NCBI RefSeq assembly: GCF_050908995.1
Contig: NC_135118.1
Span: 22,205,501 to 22,269,500 of the forward strand
Length of the DNA stretch: 64,000 nt
DNA from: Andrena cerasifolii
Taxonomy: Eukaryota > Arthropoda > Insecta > Hymenoptera > Andrenidae
Direction of reading: 5' to 3'
The position numbers and the translations under genes were made by a program. Shown here piece after piece: positions 47,386-60,060 of the stretch (positions within the stretch are counted from its first letter, which is position 1; every line of letters begins with the position of its first letter). Under the pieces are notes generated by a model that worked only from the letters and a program-made list of their open reading frames with translations, ran no database searches and had not been told where the DNA came from.

Positions 47386-49793
47386 TTATTACATTGTACA
47401 CTCCCCTTGATACCATATAACTTTTGTTTGAAACATTTTTTCATATAACAAACAGTTTACCAGCAATTTAAGATGGTAGACGTAGGTGACTCACCCTGTA
47501 TCTTAATGTATAAAGCAGAAAGTATTTGTGCGTTTGTCTGTCGCCTAAAAACTTTTCTATTTTCACGAAAAAAATAAATAAAAAAATCTTATTATTTATA
47601 TATAAATCAGAATCTAAATTTCTGGCGAAGCCGAGTAGTCAAGCTAGTGTTATATATTTATTAAGTTTATGACGAGGAAGGATAAATGTAGCCCTTATCA
47701 GGGCGATAGTTTAGTAACTAAAGAGCGTTAGCAGACAGCTGGTTATCTAACAATGGCTGCTAGCAACTTTGGGCGTTGCGCTATTCGCCGCGTTTAGAAC
47801 TGAAACGCGAGAATGACCCTTAACGGCACGCATCACTTGTTGCTGTTACGCAAGACTGATTACGCTTTCTCCTCGCGCCTGGAAACTTTATTACCGCCAC
47901 TTTTACCTGATTAACCTAGAACCTGGAGCTGCGAATTAATTCCAGCTCGTGACCACGTGCTTTCGATTGTCCTGACATGCTCGTCGTAAAAAATGCTTCT
48001 AAATCGTAGCTCTCGTTTTATTTTCTTTCTATGTGCACGGCTCTCCTATCGAGGATCGTGTATCCCCGATCCAATCATCCAATAACGTTCAAGGCAACTT
48101 GTCCGAATGATAGTAATCAGGATGGCGTTTTTCCACTTTCACAGTCGTACCGCCTAGCCCCATCGAAACTAATCGGCGATAGACTTGAGTAAGGAGTACG
48201 CGAAGCGCATGCGAAATTGTCTCTGTCAGTTCTTTGTGCTATTATTTATTCCCCTTTCACCTGTAAAATGTGTGATTCCCTGTAAAAAGTATCCTACACC
48301 AAATCGCTCGCCATTCATAATCACTGTCAAATATATTAATAAAATTGAAGCATAATGTATTCCACGTGAAATAATAGGTGGTTTAAGTCAACACTTCCCT
48401 GATGTCGAATTCCTTAAAAAGATACGCACCCCCAAAGATCAGCTCCCCTGAAGGCCCCAGCAACAAGCGCAAATCTACCCCTAAACGTCCAACACGTGTA
48501 CCGTTAAGTTCGCCCGCAAATCTGGGGAACACCCGGTGTAATTCAAACGAGCGAATCCGTTAAATCCTATTCCAGAGAATCTGCGAACGATACTCTTCTG
48601 TAACCGTGTCACGAGCATCCAGTTTCAATCACGGCTCAGTGGCCCCGAGCGCGATGTAAATAAACGTTATCGTAAGCTTGCCGCTCGGAACGAACGTAAC
48701 GACGACGATACCCTCCCTTCCTTGCCTTTTCCAGCCCCCCGTTCTACCCACCCCGGGTGACAGCATCGACCAACCCTAACCCCGAGCATTTCCGCGGCGC
48801 ACACGCGTCCGCTAGCCCACGCGCAATTGCTGCACATAGCCCCGAGCCTCGCAACCCCTGGAGTCGTCCCTGAACTCACGACTCACGTCGTGCTACGGAA
48901 AACCTACCACCCCGCACCACCCTGCCCCGCTGGATACTGTTACTCGCTAATTGAGCGTCTAGGGGATTTCGCAATTTTCGTACGCTATTCTCGTACCGCG
49001 TGCCTCCCCGCTCCCTAACCTCTTCTCAGATCTTCCTTTCCCGCGTATCTGGTTTCGAAGTGTCCGTGCACCGCACACTACATCATTTGACCATTTTTTT
49101 TTTGTCCTCCGCCATCCCTCGCTCCCTGCTCCCCAACCTCGTTTAGTACCCTCTTCGTCCTATTACGACATTATTATACGCTGTCCCCGCGACCTACGCC
49201 GTCTCCTCTCGTGCCGTAACTGCGACGAAGGATGCCATGGAGGACGTTCGAGGATTATTGGAGTGTGGGACATGTTGAATGTATACACCGTGCAGGACGA
49301 TGGAGATTTTGTTACGTTGTATTAACGTGGTCTGTGACACTGTGCACTTTCAGGTTTTAGGTAGCAGCTTAGTGAGGCTCAGTGATAAAAAAATAGTGGC
49401 TGCGTTAAATTTTTCGAATTTCAGCTTCTTTTTCTTCTGTTTTTTCTTTCCGTTCTTCGGTTCACCTCTTCTTCTATTTTTTCTCCTGAATTTCAATATT
49501 CGAATGAGAAATGCGCTTGTTCGATGAAATTTTCATTTTTGGTCAATATGTACTCGCTGAAATCGGCGAGCACTGTACGAAAATCTGAAAAGCGACTTTG
49601 ACAATTATAGAATTCTCTGGTTGCATTTTTAGCTTTGTTTTTTATAGGATTTACACCGGCACGATTTAGCACGTAATCTTCGTAGTGAATCGTTTAAAAA
49701 GTAGAACTTATTCTCACAACAGAAAATCTATACGCCACCCGTGCCCAGGCGAGACTGATTTTTCAATTTACGTGTACGTGGTACTATTCAATT
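47386..49793. other. Non-coding stretch with a GC-rich island
   Basis: About 48600-49260 is C-rich on the plus strand and CpG-rich. The rest is AT-rich. No gene recognised. Confidence 0.4.
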
Positions 49794-49801
49794 CTTTTGA
49801 A

Positions 49802-50241
49802 CAGAGCGTTGGAGCGGAGCTAGGAGCTGAAGCAGTGGAGCAATGGGGTTTTGCCCGGAGCAGCAGGGTAGCCGGAACACGGGCAATTTTTGCTGCTCCA
49901 CTGCTCCAAATTTGTTTGTTATAACTTTGAATTTTCTTTCATTTTATAAGAGCGGATGAATGAAATGTTTTTAATAAAAACCAATTCTCAATTTGTCATC
50001 ATTGAAAAAATATTAGGAGGCATAGTACTTTCTTCGCCCGAGAATTAAGCATTCTTTATGAATTTTTTTTCTATATGAAAATGAAAAGCTAGAAAGATGG
50101 GGTTTGTTGCAAATGAAAGATCACTATTTGAAACAATTAAAAGAATTTTTACTTAAAAAAAAAGCAGCTGGAGCGAAGCAGGAGCAAGTATTTTGATATC
50201 GGAGCGTCGCAAATAAAAAATTGGTCTGCTCCAATCCCCTG
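49802..50241. mobile_element. hAT-type MITE with perfect 8-bp duplication
   Basis: CTTTTGAA occurs at 49794-49801 and 50242-50249. The ends are CAGAGCGTTGGAGCGGAGC and, in reverse complement, CAGGGGATTGGAGCAGACC. Both subterminal regions are rich in GGAGC repeats. 440 bp without coding capacity. Confidence 0.88.
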
Positions 50242-50342
50242 CTTTTGAACAGTAGATATTGCACGACGAATACAGGAAAGTTCTAACTTCTACAACATTT
50301 CTCCCAACGCGAACGTATGGTACATTTTCATATGGTCGTTCT

Positions 50343-51310
50343 TCATGCTCTATTTACTTGGCTAACTTCTTCTGGCCTACTGGTTTCATGTAATACTCCT
50401 TTTCCCTTCATTTCCCCGGCATGCCCTGCTCTTTTCAGAATTCCAGGACTTGCCGCCATCTCGTAATTTCTTACTCCTCGGGTCTTCCGTCTTTCCCTTT
50501 TTCCTTCCTCGCGATCTTTGCGCTCCCACTCCGCCACTTTCGCATTTAACGTCGTCGCGTTTATCTTTCTCTTCTTCCTGCGTTGTCCTCTCCTTTTACG
50601 GCATCTTGGTTTGTTTATCTCAATTGTGTACTCGTTTCTTGCCGCCCCCTCCGTCTTCACCTCCCCCCCATCATGTTCTTCCCTTTTCCTATTCCCCCAT
50701 CCCGTGCTCCGCTTGTTCCTCCCCGGGTACATTATTTTCATCCTCGCTTCTTTTACGTCTTTCATCCCCGTTTCCTCTTACGTCCGCTGCGTTCTATCCT
50801 CTTTACATGTAATTATCCTTTTACCGCCTTATCTCCTAACTGTCCTTTTCTTATAGGTACTCTCAAACGACCCCTTCCGCTTTATCTTCTTGATTTATTC
50901 CAATCTTTTTTGCACCAACCTTCACCGTCTTCTTCCCCTCGCGAGCTTCCTACGTTTCGTCTTCTCTGTATGCACGCGCGCACGTTCATCTTCTTCCTCT
51001 ATCATCAGAGTTTCTCCATTCCTCTATCCGCTCGATGCATTCCTCTCATTCTTTCTTTATATGCCTACTGTGTATACACAAACACGCGTTCGAAGTGAGC
51101 TCCACCATTTTCGCATTGCTTCTTCTGCCAGTGGTTTCTTCTGATCTGGCTTCTTTATGTTAGTTTCTTTATTCCTCCCTTTGGTCCCCAAGCTGTTTTC
51201 TCTTCATCTGCATCCACCCTTCACGTAGTTCCAAATTGTTTTCTTCGAGCTTCTCAATTTTATCTTGCCCATTCAGTTTACTCCCCCATCACTCTTCTTT
51301 GCGCGCACAG
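50343..51310 (-). pseudogene. Purine-rich tract, possibly a decayed retrotransposon ORF1
   Basis: The minus strand is strongly purine-rich for about 950 nt. Broken frames encode charged, Lys/Arg/Glu-rich peptides, including EKLEENNLELREGWMQMKRK near the upstream end, KNEECIERIEEWRN and, in a 140-codon open part at 50343-50765, KPRCRKRRGQRRKKRK and NAKVAEWERKDREEGKRE. Repeated frame changes and stops separate them. The coiled-coil-like and basic pieces recall LINE ORF1 or gag-type proteins, but a plain polypurine tract would also yield such residues. No zinc knuckle or RT motif is seen. Confidence 0.3.
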
Positions 51311-51480
51311 TGTTCCAAAGGGAATATTCTGAACTAGAAGGGTGCGTTTTACAACGTGGGACGAAATAATGGAAAAGCGGGTCATGCGAATATTAGACCA
51401 GGGAAACGTCGCATTCACCTGCTAGGAGTGGATATTCAAGAGTTTGGATATATATATATATATTGTAATTAACTGTATAA

Positions 51481-51856
51481 AGGGTAAGGGGAACACCGGG
51501 GATGTCCATTTTTCGCGATTTTGCGATTTATAGCATATTTTGCTGGTGGTAACTCGGACTACAGAACCGTCGAATAAATCACAAACAGTTATAAAGCTCG
51601 GATGCCCCCGTAAGAGAACATTAAAAATTTGATATAGGTACTAAGTAGTTAAAAGCAGGAAATGTCACTCTGCACTGGAACGAAATATGGAATAACTCCA
51701 CTCTTTGTCTAAGTAATCATTTCAGAAGAAAATTATATAAGAAAACTAAATTTATTTATCCTTGTTTATTTTCTGATGGATTAAACTCTACAGTATTAAA
51801 ACTTCATTTTCTCCATAAAACTGTTTTGTGACAATCCCTGTTTTTCCCCTTACCGT
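51481..51856. mobile_element. MITE with GGTAAGGGGAA termini
   Basis: The left end AGGGTAAGGGGAACACCGGG and the reverse complement of the right end ACGGTAAGGGGAAAAACAGG are inverted repeats and continue GATGTC / GATTGTC. TA dinucleotides lie nearby on both sides, but the exact target duplication is unclear. Confidence 0.6.
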
Positions 51857-53610
51857 TCATATACACAAGCTATTCTATAAATTTCTATATCCGATTTTTG
51901 CCGTACCAGAATAATCGTAATATCAAATTCAATACAGCGCGCAGTAATAAAAAGCCTGTAACTATTTTATTATCTACTTGAAAACCCCTCCAATATATAT
52001 CTACTACCGAATACAATTCTTCAACCCACTTTCCCATGAAATCACGAATCTTACACTTCAACTTCATTTCATTCGTGCAATTTCCGTAGCAACTCGTCTT
52101 TAACCTTTCGTCGATATCCCACTTTTCATTTATTCAGTCCCACTGGTCACCCCCATTCGTTCCTCCTTCAATGGCTAACGTTTCACGCCCCCTTCCTGCT
52201 CCTTTTCTGCAATCGACTCGTCCGCGACGACGTCACATCCCCCGGCTATTCGCGATCCGAATCTCTCCTAGCGTGTTCATAATCCAAACGTTTCCCCCGT
52301 TTTTATCTCCTCCAGGGCCGCGCTTGTTTTCCCGTCCCGCGCGCCAGTATTTTGCGATCCCCGTCATCCGTCTTTCCATCTCATTGACACTGTTCGTTAC
52401 GTTTCTTCGTTCCGGCTTCATATTTTATTCATACAGCGTAGGAATCCGTAATTGATCTGGAAAGTGAGCAGCGCAGACGTTCCAGCGACGTCGCCTCTGT
52501 TGCGCCTAATTAATATCCCGAATTTCCATACCTCGTCCGTGCAGTGACAAATCGCGAGCTCGCCTCTCCATATAAATTTACCGAGTCCCGCCGCGAAAAC
52601 ACCGACGCCCATTAATTGAGTGACTCTTCAACTCTAACGGCCATCCCCAACGATACGCGGCGTTTCGCGAGTGCAGCGACTCGCAAATGTCTTCGCAAAA
52701 TACAGCAACTCTATTTTACTGTCCGAGCAGAAGCGAAATGAAGCAACAACAAAAAAAAAAATGTTAAATAACGATGAAGAACCTGAGGGAGTCCCGCGAT
52801 CATTTCCTACGCGAGAGACACTTCGAACCGCAGCGCCCTAATTCCGTTAACCGATCGCGCGATTTACCCTCTCTGGCGCACGAACAAGAAACGTAACGTC
52901 CAGTTGCAGGACGGAAACGTAAAAGGAGAAAAGTTGGCGACAACCTGTAGCCCGCTGCGCGGAAATTCCATTCATTAATGCGCAGGCAAACCGGTGTCCC
53001 CTTCGTCCAGGACTTCTTAGGAACGTTTGAAACACGTCGTGGACCACAATACCGTCCACCCACGGCTCTCCCTTTCGCCTGTCCATTATCCCAGCGTCGA
53101 GTTTTCCTTCTTCCTTCTCGCGGCCACCGCCGACTCGCTCGTCTACACGTGGCACACAATGAACTGGGGGGATTTCTCTCTTTTTCCTCTCTCATTGTTG
53201 CGGCTCGAGAGGAGACCTTGGCCAGGAAAGGCTCCTCACGAGGAAGAGCCTTCGGGTGCCGCGGATGAGTCACGAGACCGGAACGACATCGATCGCGGCC
53301 GAGTCCTGCCTTTTTCCTCCTTGATGGATTGCGAATCTCCAGCCCCCCTGCCCCGCATCCTCGATCGGAGAACAGGTGGGCCCCTCGATACGCGCAATTC
53401 GAGATAGAGCTTACACAGCTGTAATTCGATTATGGTGTTCACTGAGGGAGTTTGCAAAAATTGCAGTTCACTATAGCGGCTATCCTGTTTCTTTTTTTTT
53501 TTTTATTCGAAATGTGGAACAGAATGTATGAACGTTGTTGGAATTTATGGCGGAAACAGACTGTTTTCACGTTGACAAATTTAAATCGCGATACCATGCT
53601 TAGGAATAGA
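51857..53610. other. Non-coding stretch with a GC-rich island
   Basis: About 52150-53410 is CpG-rich with many overlapping open frames on both strands. No splice pair or domain supports a gene. A promoter or GC island is possible. Confidence 0.35.
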
Positions 53611-53995
53611 CAGTGGCGGGCGAAAGAAAGTTTACAAATTTTAAAATCGCTGATTTCGGGAATTTCGCAATTTTCGACCTTATTCTGCGAGCTTTAAGCG
53701 TTTATAGCACAGAGCAACCGATTTTTTTTTATGGAATTTTAGGCATGTATACAACTTACTTCAATCTACAAACGGGTTTTCTGAATTTGCATTACAAGCT
53801 CACAAAAAAGCTTAAAAAACGACATTTACTATTCTTTTTTGCTATTCCGACCAATTGCATTTTTTTCAAATCGACGAAACACGTTACTTAGCAAACTAAT
53901 CCTTCTAGCTTGTAAAAAAAACTCATGTCGTTTGGACCAATTTTAAAAAAGTTATGCAATTTTAAAAGTTGTAAACTTTCTTTCGTCCTCCCCTG
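53611..53995. mobile_element. Tc1/mariner-type MITE, family copy 4
   Basis: Left end CAGTGGCGGGCGAAAGAAAG and reverse complement of the right end CAGGGGAGGACGAAAGAAAG. The right arm shares TTTGGACCAATTTTAAAAAA and GACGAAACACGTTACTTAGC with the copies at 1990, 33064 and 34879. The right flank is TA and the left flank GA, so the target duplication is imperfect. The termini differ from the other copies. Confidence 0.75.
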
Positions 53996-54273
53996 TACCT
54001 ACTATTGTCATGTCATATCATGCTACAGTATTTTGGTAATTGTTTAGGGTAGTCCTCGCCGATTTCGATGGCCTTGAAATATGTTGTACACGTTTTATAT
54101 GTTTTCCTATACATGCTACCGTCGCTCGACCTTAGTTTCCGAGATATTCGCAAAATATATTGTTTATGAGGTCACATAAGTCGGAATTATGTGAAGGTAC
54201 AGAGAATAAGAACGTACTATCACGCGCGAAGTCGGTGATATGACGTGTTTAGTATGGTTCTGATAATTCAAAT

Positions 54274-54603
54274 TAGGGCTGGGACTATTCGAATAATTTA
54301 ATATTCGAATATTTTACAAGTATTCGCATGCTACGAATAAACTTCGAATATTTGAGTATTCGAATAGTCTGACGTGAACTTGAGTCAAAGTTAGCTTACA
54401 AGATTTCACCCTGACAAATGAACCTAAAGAACTTGATTTATAATTCCCCCCATACTATTCGAATTTCATCAGCATTCGAATACTTACATATTCGAATAGT
54501 ATTCGAACACTTGGATATTCGAATTATATTCGCCAAATAATTGAGCAACTGAAGTATTCGAATATTCGAATACCGAAAAATTCAATAAATAATTCCAGCC
54601 CTA
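54274..54603. mobile_element. hAT-type MITE with perfect 8-bp duplication
   Basis: ATTCAAAT occurs at 54266-54273 and 54604-54611. Ends TAGGGCTGGGACTATTCG and, in reverse complement, TAGGGCTGGAATTATTTA. The 330-bp interior is crowded with the palindrome ATTCGAAT in repeated spacing. Confidence 0.9.
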
Positions 54604-54611
54604 ATTCAAAT

Positions 54612-56582
54612 ACCAAGTAAAACCCCTTATACACAAAATTTTCGTTTACAGCACCCTATTTACGATTTTAACGTTTCAGTGATCGAGAATGCTGCAAAAT
54701 ACTTTTCCTCGTTATTTTAACGTGCAAAAAATAGATTAAGTAGTAATCCCGCTAACTGACCACCCGCGTAACGCAAATTGAAATGGCGCCGTTCGAAATT
54801 ATTCTACAAATGTATCAGGGCACGTGTATGATTGTATTTTATGAGCCACGAGAATTGCATCATTTCTGCCTGATCGATATGTATAATGTAGAACATCTCT
54901 GCACGATTAAATGAATAATTAATGCTAGATGTGCCCGTGTCCATGTTGAAACGGACACTAGATACTATCCATCGCAGCGGACAATCCATTAGCAATTGAT
55001 CCAGAGCAGTTACAAGGCATTCGGGGGATTATGAACCTAAGGAAAGCAAGATAATTCACCGTACTGTGCACCGGTGACAATCGGCGCTATTACATGCGGA
55101 TTTAGATAACAAAATCTTGGCCACGGTTCAAAAGGGACATCAGCGAATGCACGTCCGCGAGAATCATTCCTGCGTGTGCTTTAATACCTACGATCCGAAC
55201 TCGAAAACAGTATTTTCGAAATACTCGTAATTTACGAACACGGGGAGAATTTCATACAACGTCCATGCACGTGGATCCCATTAACGAATCACACATCGCG
55301 CAAATGATTAATCAGATAACTAGAAATTCAATTTACACGTCTTTTAACATTCTAACTGTGGTTAGTGTAATTTCTACAATGGATGAAACAAAACCTGGGG
55401 CACTGAATCGATTGTATTTTGTATTTGCAAACACCAAAGGCTACCAATTAATACAGTGGTGTGAGAGTGTATCTGTGTGACGAAGAATAAGTAGGCCCAC
55501 CCTTTGGTAAATACAGGATGCAAATTCAGCAAGTTTTTCAAATATTTTCCATCATTCCACCGTGCAAAATTTGTGCTATTCTACAAGGCAGAAGAAGAAT
55601 GTGTAATGTAGGTCTGTGCTATGTTTTATCAATGAGGGTTTAGTGTGCCAGAAGATAGCAACAGAAGAAGGAATACATTAAGGGGTTAGAAAGATTTAAG
55701 AATTGAATATCGAAGATGAAGATTGTGTGTCGTTTCTCTAGATATTACTACTTAAATAGTACAATGGTATTTTAGTACTTGTAATATACTCAGGAGTTCA
55801 CAAATATATTCAATTTGCAAACATTGAATGAACTCTACTTTCAGTAGAATGTTTGAACATTGTGCATGGCCTCTCCAAAGCATAGAAGAAGAATATTATT
55901 TTCGTCTCAATCTTTTGTATACTATATGCTTGCTCCGCTACAAAGGAAACAATACAATGCCCGTGTTTTTTAGGAACCCCAATTCATCACTCCAACAGGG
56001 ATTAACTGCAAGAAAAAAGAGCCATCAGAAGCACATAAGAACCTAGACAATCTAACGCCAAAGACGAAGGCTACACTGATTGTTGTTAGATGACGAGCCT
56101 TCTGTTATCCCAGGGGCATTAAAGGGTGCCATAATAATGAATGTCGTCTAGCAACTTAAAACATATATTCACGCACGTGCAGCGTGCTGACTTTCAATTT
56201 CAGGATTCAAATTCCCACAAATCACACTTACTCGTCCAGTAACTAATGGCTAATGTAATCATCTCCCCAATGAGCACTTTTGCATATATATTACTGGGAA
56301 TTTCACATCGACTCGCAGAGAAAGCTCGGAGAAGAGCACTCAATAATCAAATTCGCTTGGAACTCGATCCAAACTAAGATTATTACCGCAGTTCAGTAGT
56401 CCAGTTCGTTTTCTGCGACCGCTTAATTCACATCGTGTCAGCTCGATTTAGTCTGTTGTAGCCCCCATTCTGTACCAGGAAACTATTGTTGAAATATATT
56501 ACATTGTTAAATATAATCGATTTCTACTGTTCTCATTTGGGCATCAACATTATTCCTACCTGCGGTTAATACTTAATCAGCA
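54612..56582. other. AT-rich non-coding stretch
   Basis: A short block ATTAAGGGGTTAG near 55677 resembles the start of the TTAA foldback family, without more support. No gene recognised. Confidence 0.4.
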
Positions 56583-56590
56583 GTAGGTAT

Positions 56591-57364
56591 TAAGGCGGAG
56601 CGGAAAATTTAAATTTAAACTTTCAGTTGGCCTGGTGGCGGGATAGTTGTATTTTGATTAACCAAACACAACTGTAAAAAAAACTTGAAAAATATTCATG
56701 TCTGCAGGTTCCTTTTTCTCCTAAAAATGATTATATAATCATACTATATAGACGAAAATTTAAATTTGAATTTTCAGTTGGCCTGGGTGCAGGATACTTG
56801 TCTTTTGATTAACCAAACACAAATGTAAAAAAAATTTGGAGAAATATTCATGTCTGCAGATTCCTTTTTCTCCTAAAAATGATTATGTAATCATACTATA
56901 TAGACGAAAATTTAAATTTGAATTTTCAGTTGGCCTGGTTGCGGGATAGTTGTATTTTGATTAACCAAACACAACTGTAAAAAAAATTGGAAAAATATTC
57001 ATGTCTGCAGGTTCCTTTTTCTCCTAAAAATGAGTATATAATCATACTATATAGACGAAAATTTAAATTTGAATTTTCAGTTGGCCCGGGTGCAGGAAAG
57101 TTGTCTTTTGATTAACCAAACACAAATGTAAAAAAATTTTGGAAAAATATTCATGTCTGCAGGTTCCTTTTTCTCCTAAAAATGATCACATAATCATGTA
57201 ATAATATAATCATTTTAAGGAGAAAAAGGAACCAGCAGACATGAATATTTTTCCAAAATTTTTTTTTGCAGTTGTGTTTGGTTAATCAAAAGACTACTGC
57301 CCCGCACCCAGACCAGCTGAAATTCAAATTTAAATTTTCGCCTATATGATATCGCTCCACCCTA
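56591..57364. mobile_element. hAT-type foldback element with four direct arms and one inverted arm
   Basis: Flanking 8-mers GTAGGTAT (56583-56590) and GTAGGTAC (57365-57372) match at 7 of 8. Ends TAAGGCGGAGCGGAAAATTT and, in reverse complement, TAGGGTGGAGCG. Inside, the arm unit (GAAAATTTAAATTTGAATTT, GTTGGCCTGG, TTGATTAACCAAACACAA, TTCATGTCTGCAG) begins at 56603, 56754, 56906 and 57057, a period of 151-152 bp. A fifth copy is inverted at about 57215-57343, and the turn is marked by a palindrome around ATGATTATATAATCAT. Confidence 0.85.
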
Positions 57365-57372
57365 GTAGGTAC

Positions 57373-60056
57373 GTTTTGGAGCAGAGCTAAAACCTAGTAT
57401 ATTCTGTGGACGTTTCACTAAGTCGTTTAGTCTAATTATAACGAAACAATATCGAAAAAGTGGAGAATTCTCTTAAAACGGGATTTGCGAAATGTTACTG
57501 CATAAGAAATCAGTTTCCGTCCCAAAGAACCAGCAAAAAGAAAATACCACGCTGTTCACGATTAAATCACGCTCGCCTCGATAATAGTGCCTACCATTAC
57601 AAATTGTAATTACGAGTGACGACAGATCATAGAAACAGTAACCCGCGACAAGAATGTTGGCTAATTGCAAGCAGAAATCTTTTAGCATTTGTTAGCCATG
57701 TAGCTTCTACTAGTAGTCAGCTTTTCTTCTAGAACCTTAGTTTTGGAGATATATTTAAAGATATCAGCAAAAATGGGTGCACTTCGGGTGTTCTTTTCCC
57801 TTTGATCGTTGTCTAAACATATTCAAATATTCATAAATGCATTAATAACTTATATCGATGTATTCGGGAGGGTCCATAGAATAATTTAACGCAACAAGCA
57901 ACCGAATAACTATTACTGTTTCGACACAAAAGATGTTGTTACAAGTCCGGGAAAAAATCAAATTTCGTCGAACTATGTTATCAATACCCGTAATTATTAG
58001 TGTTTGAAATAACGATATATACATAGTCATTGATAAATATCGCGCATAACTAGAGCGAAGTCCCTCGGCGTGAAAACACCCAAACCGGTACAATCAATCC
58101 GCAACGTTTTTCCCGTGGGATATCAACAAGAATCGTATCCACAACCAGCGTCCACCCACCCAGTAAAGTCCCCTATCCCAAAAACCAACCCCCATTGCTC
58201 TACTTCTTTGCTATTTAGCAAAGAACAATCTCGAGAAGGATCTGTGTGTCGAAAGCGCGGAACAAGCCAGCCCCCAGCGCGGTCGTCGAAGAGGAAGCCC
58301 GCGCCGACGGTCCGTACGTGCTAAGCTGGCCAGAACGCCTCAGAATTCCTGGTGGCTCTCTAATTCGAAACGTCCGGGGCCCCTGGCTACGTAACTCGGG
58401 AACCACCGATTGTTATTACATTCCGGTCGTCGCAATCTTCGCCAGCGGCCACCGAGATCGCTACGTGATCAGGAAAGGGAGAACTGGCCGGCCGTCCGTG
58501 TGGTTGCCGCGTTGCTGCGTTAGCGATGTCTCGCTAACAGTCCACTTGAGTCAACAGACGACTGATTGTTAGGGCAAACACACACTCGCCAGCAGATAGG
58601 TCCCTCTCACTCTGCCTCCTCTCCCCCCGCCGCGCCAATCACTCTCTCTCTCTCTCTCTGTCCTTTGATACGAACGATGACGTTCGTTCTTCGTTCTATC
58701 TGCACGCGTCCTCTTTGTGCGAGCGAGCCTCTGCGCGGGGTTTATCTACGAGGTTTATCGTGGCGTGAGTCGAAGAGGCCACGGGACCCGTTTCTTCCCT
58801 CGGCCGCCCGGCGTCGCGAGTATAAGTCGAAAAGCAGACGGTGTTGCGATGTACACTCGTGTTGTTAACTAACGAGGAACAACGTCGCCCGAATGGTGGT
58901 AGGTACTAATTTAATTTCAATTCTGACACAGAGGTGGAGTATTGGAAAGTATTCGATAAGTGTTTCTTTACGTCGGTTGATATTCATGTTTGGGGGTGAA
59001 AAAAGCCCTCGAAGTTGGGAATGTCCTGTGTGCACAGGGAGTTCCGCGAAATGTTGCATCTGGCAGGTTCAGATGTACTTGTTCTTAATGATATAGTTTT
59101 CTACTACGGGGAACGGTCGATAAGATTGCGATTGGTCAAAGCGGAAACGGTTGTGGGTTTTCAGCGGTTTTAGGGTAACGCCAGTGGAGGCGGTACATTC
59201 TTGTTGACACAAGTGAGGATCCTGTTCATAGATAGTGCTGGGCTTTCTAACAATGGCCGCGCGGCGCATCCTGGCTGATATTTGTTCCATTCCGACTCCA
59301 CTCTCGGATTGCTTTTAGGAATAATAATAGTGATGTGATTCTGTGGCGTTGAAGATATGAATCCTCGGATGGCCGACGCTTCCAGCAGTCGCGACTGGGT
59401 CAATTTAGACCCGTACGCGACTCTCCTTCTTTCTGCATCAGTTAGGAACGTGATTCCTTTCTTATAGTTTTCTCGCTTCGTTCTGTACAGTCCACTCAAA
59501 TGTCGTCCCGACTACTGTGAAGATTAGGTCTACAAGAGTGTATTGCTGCTTTGTGCTTTCCCGGGGTACAGCGATGTTGTGGAGACAATGAGGGGTGAAG
59601 TTGGTAGCGTCCTTAAGTGTATTATAAACAAATTAAGAGCCTGGGGATGTGTTCAACGTCGGGTTTTGAATATTGTAGTAAACTCGGGGAGGGGCGATGT
59701 GATGAGTAAACTAGAAATGCATTTTGGTACCTTGCACCCTCAAGAATATTGCTTTATACTCCATATTTGAGTGGACGTAGAATTAGTTACTATATTTCTG
59801 CAAGGTACAGTACCTATTACTATATATATATATAGGATTACTATTAGGGCGGTTTTCATCTGTAAACTGGGCAAGACGTTTGAATTTGTCATTTAAGAAA
59901 TTCGCAGTGGGGAACAATCACTTACTTCCTAGAGAACATTTAATAATTACACACGTGTAAAATAAGTACAAATGTAGCTTTAGACTTTATCCTGGGCAAA
60001 ACGAGTTGATTCGCCTTCTATCATTGCCAAAAGCAAACTGATTGTGACATGTGAGT
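57373..60056. other. Non-coding stretch with a GC-rich part
   Basis: About 58060-58870 is GC-rich. A CT repeat lies at 58642-58659, and GAGTATAAGTCG at 58817-58828 resembles a TATA box, without a supported gene downstream. The rest is mixed. Confidence 0.35.
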
Positions 60057-60060
60057 TTAA

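Noticed and set aside
50583..51098. A 171-codon plus-strand open frame
   Set aside because: It lies in a pyrimidine-rich strand, is Ser/Pro/Phe/Leu-rich only because of that, and has no domain or splice support.
58817..58860. TATA-like box followed by possible start
   Set aside because: No convincing transcript start, coding exon or splice donor follows.
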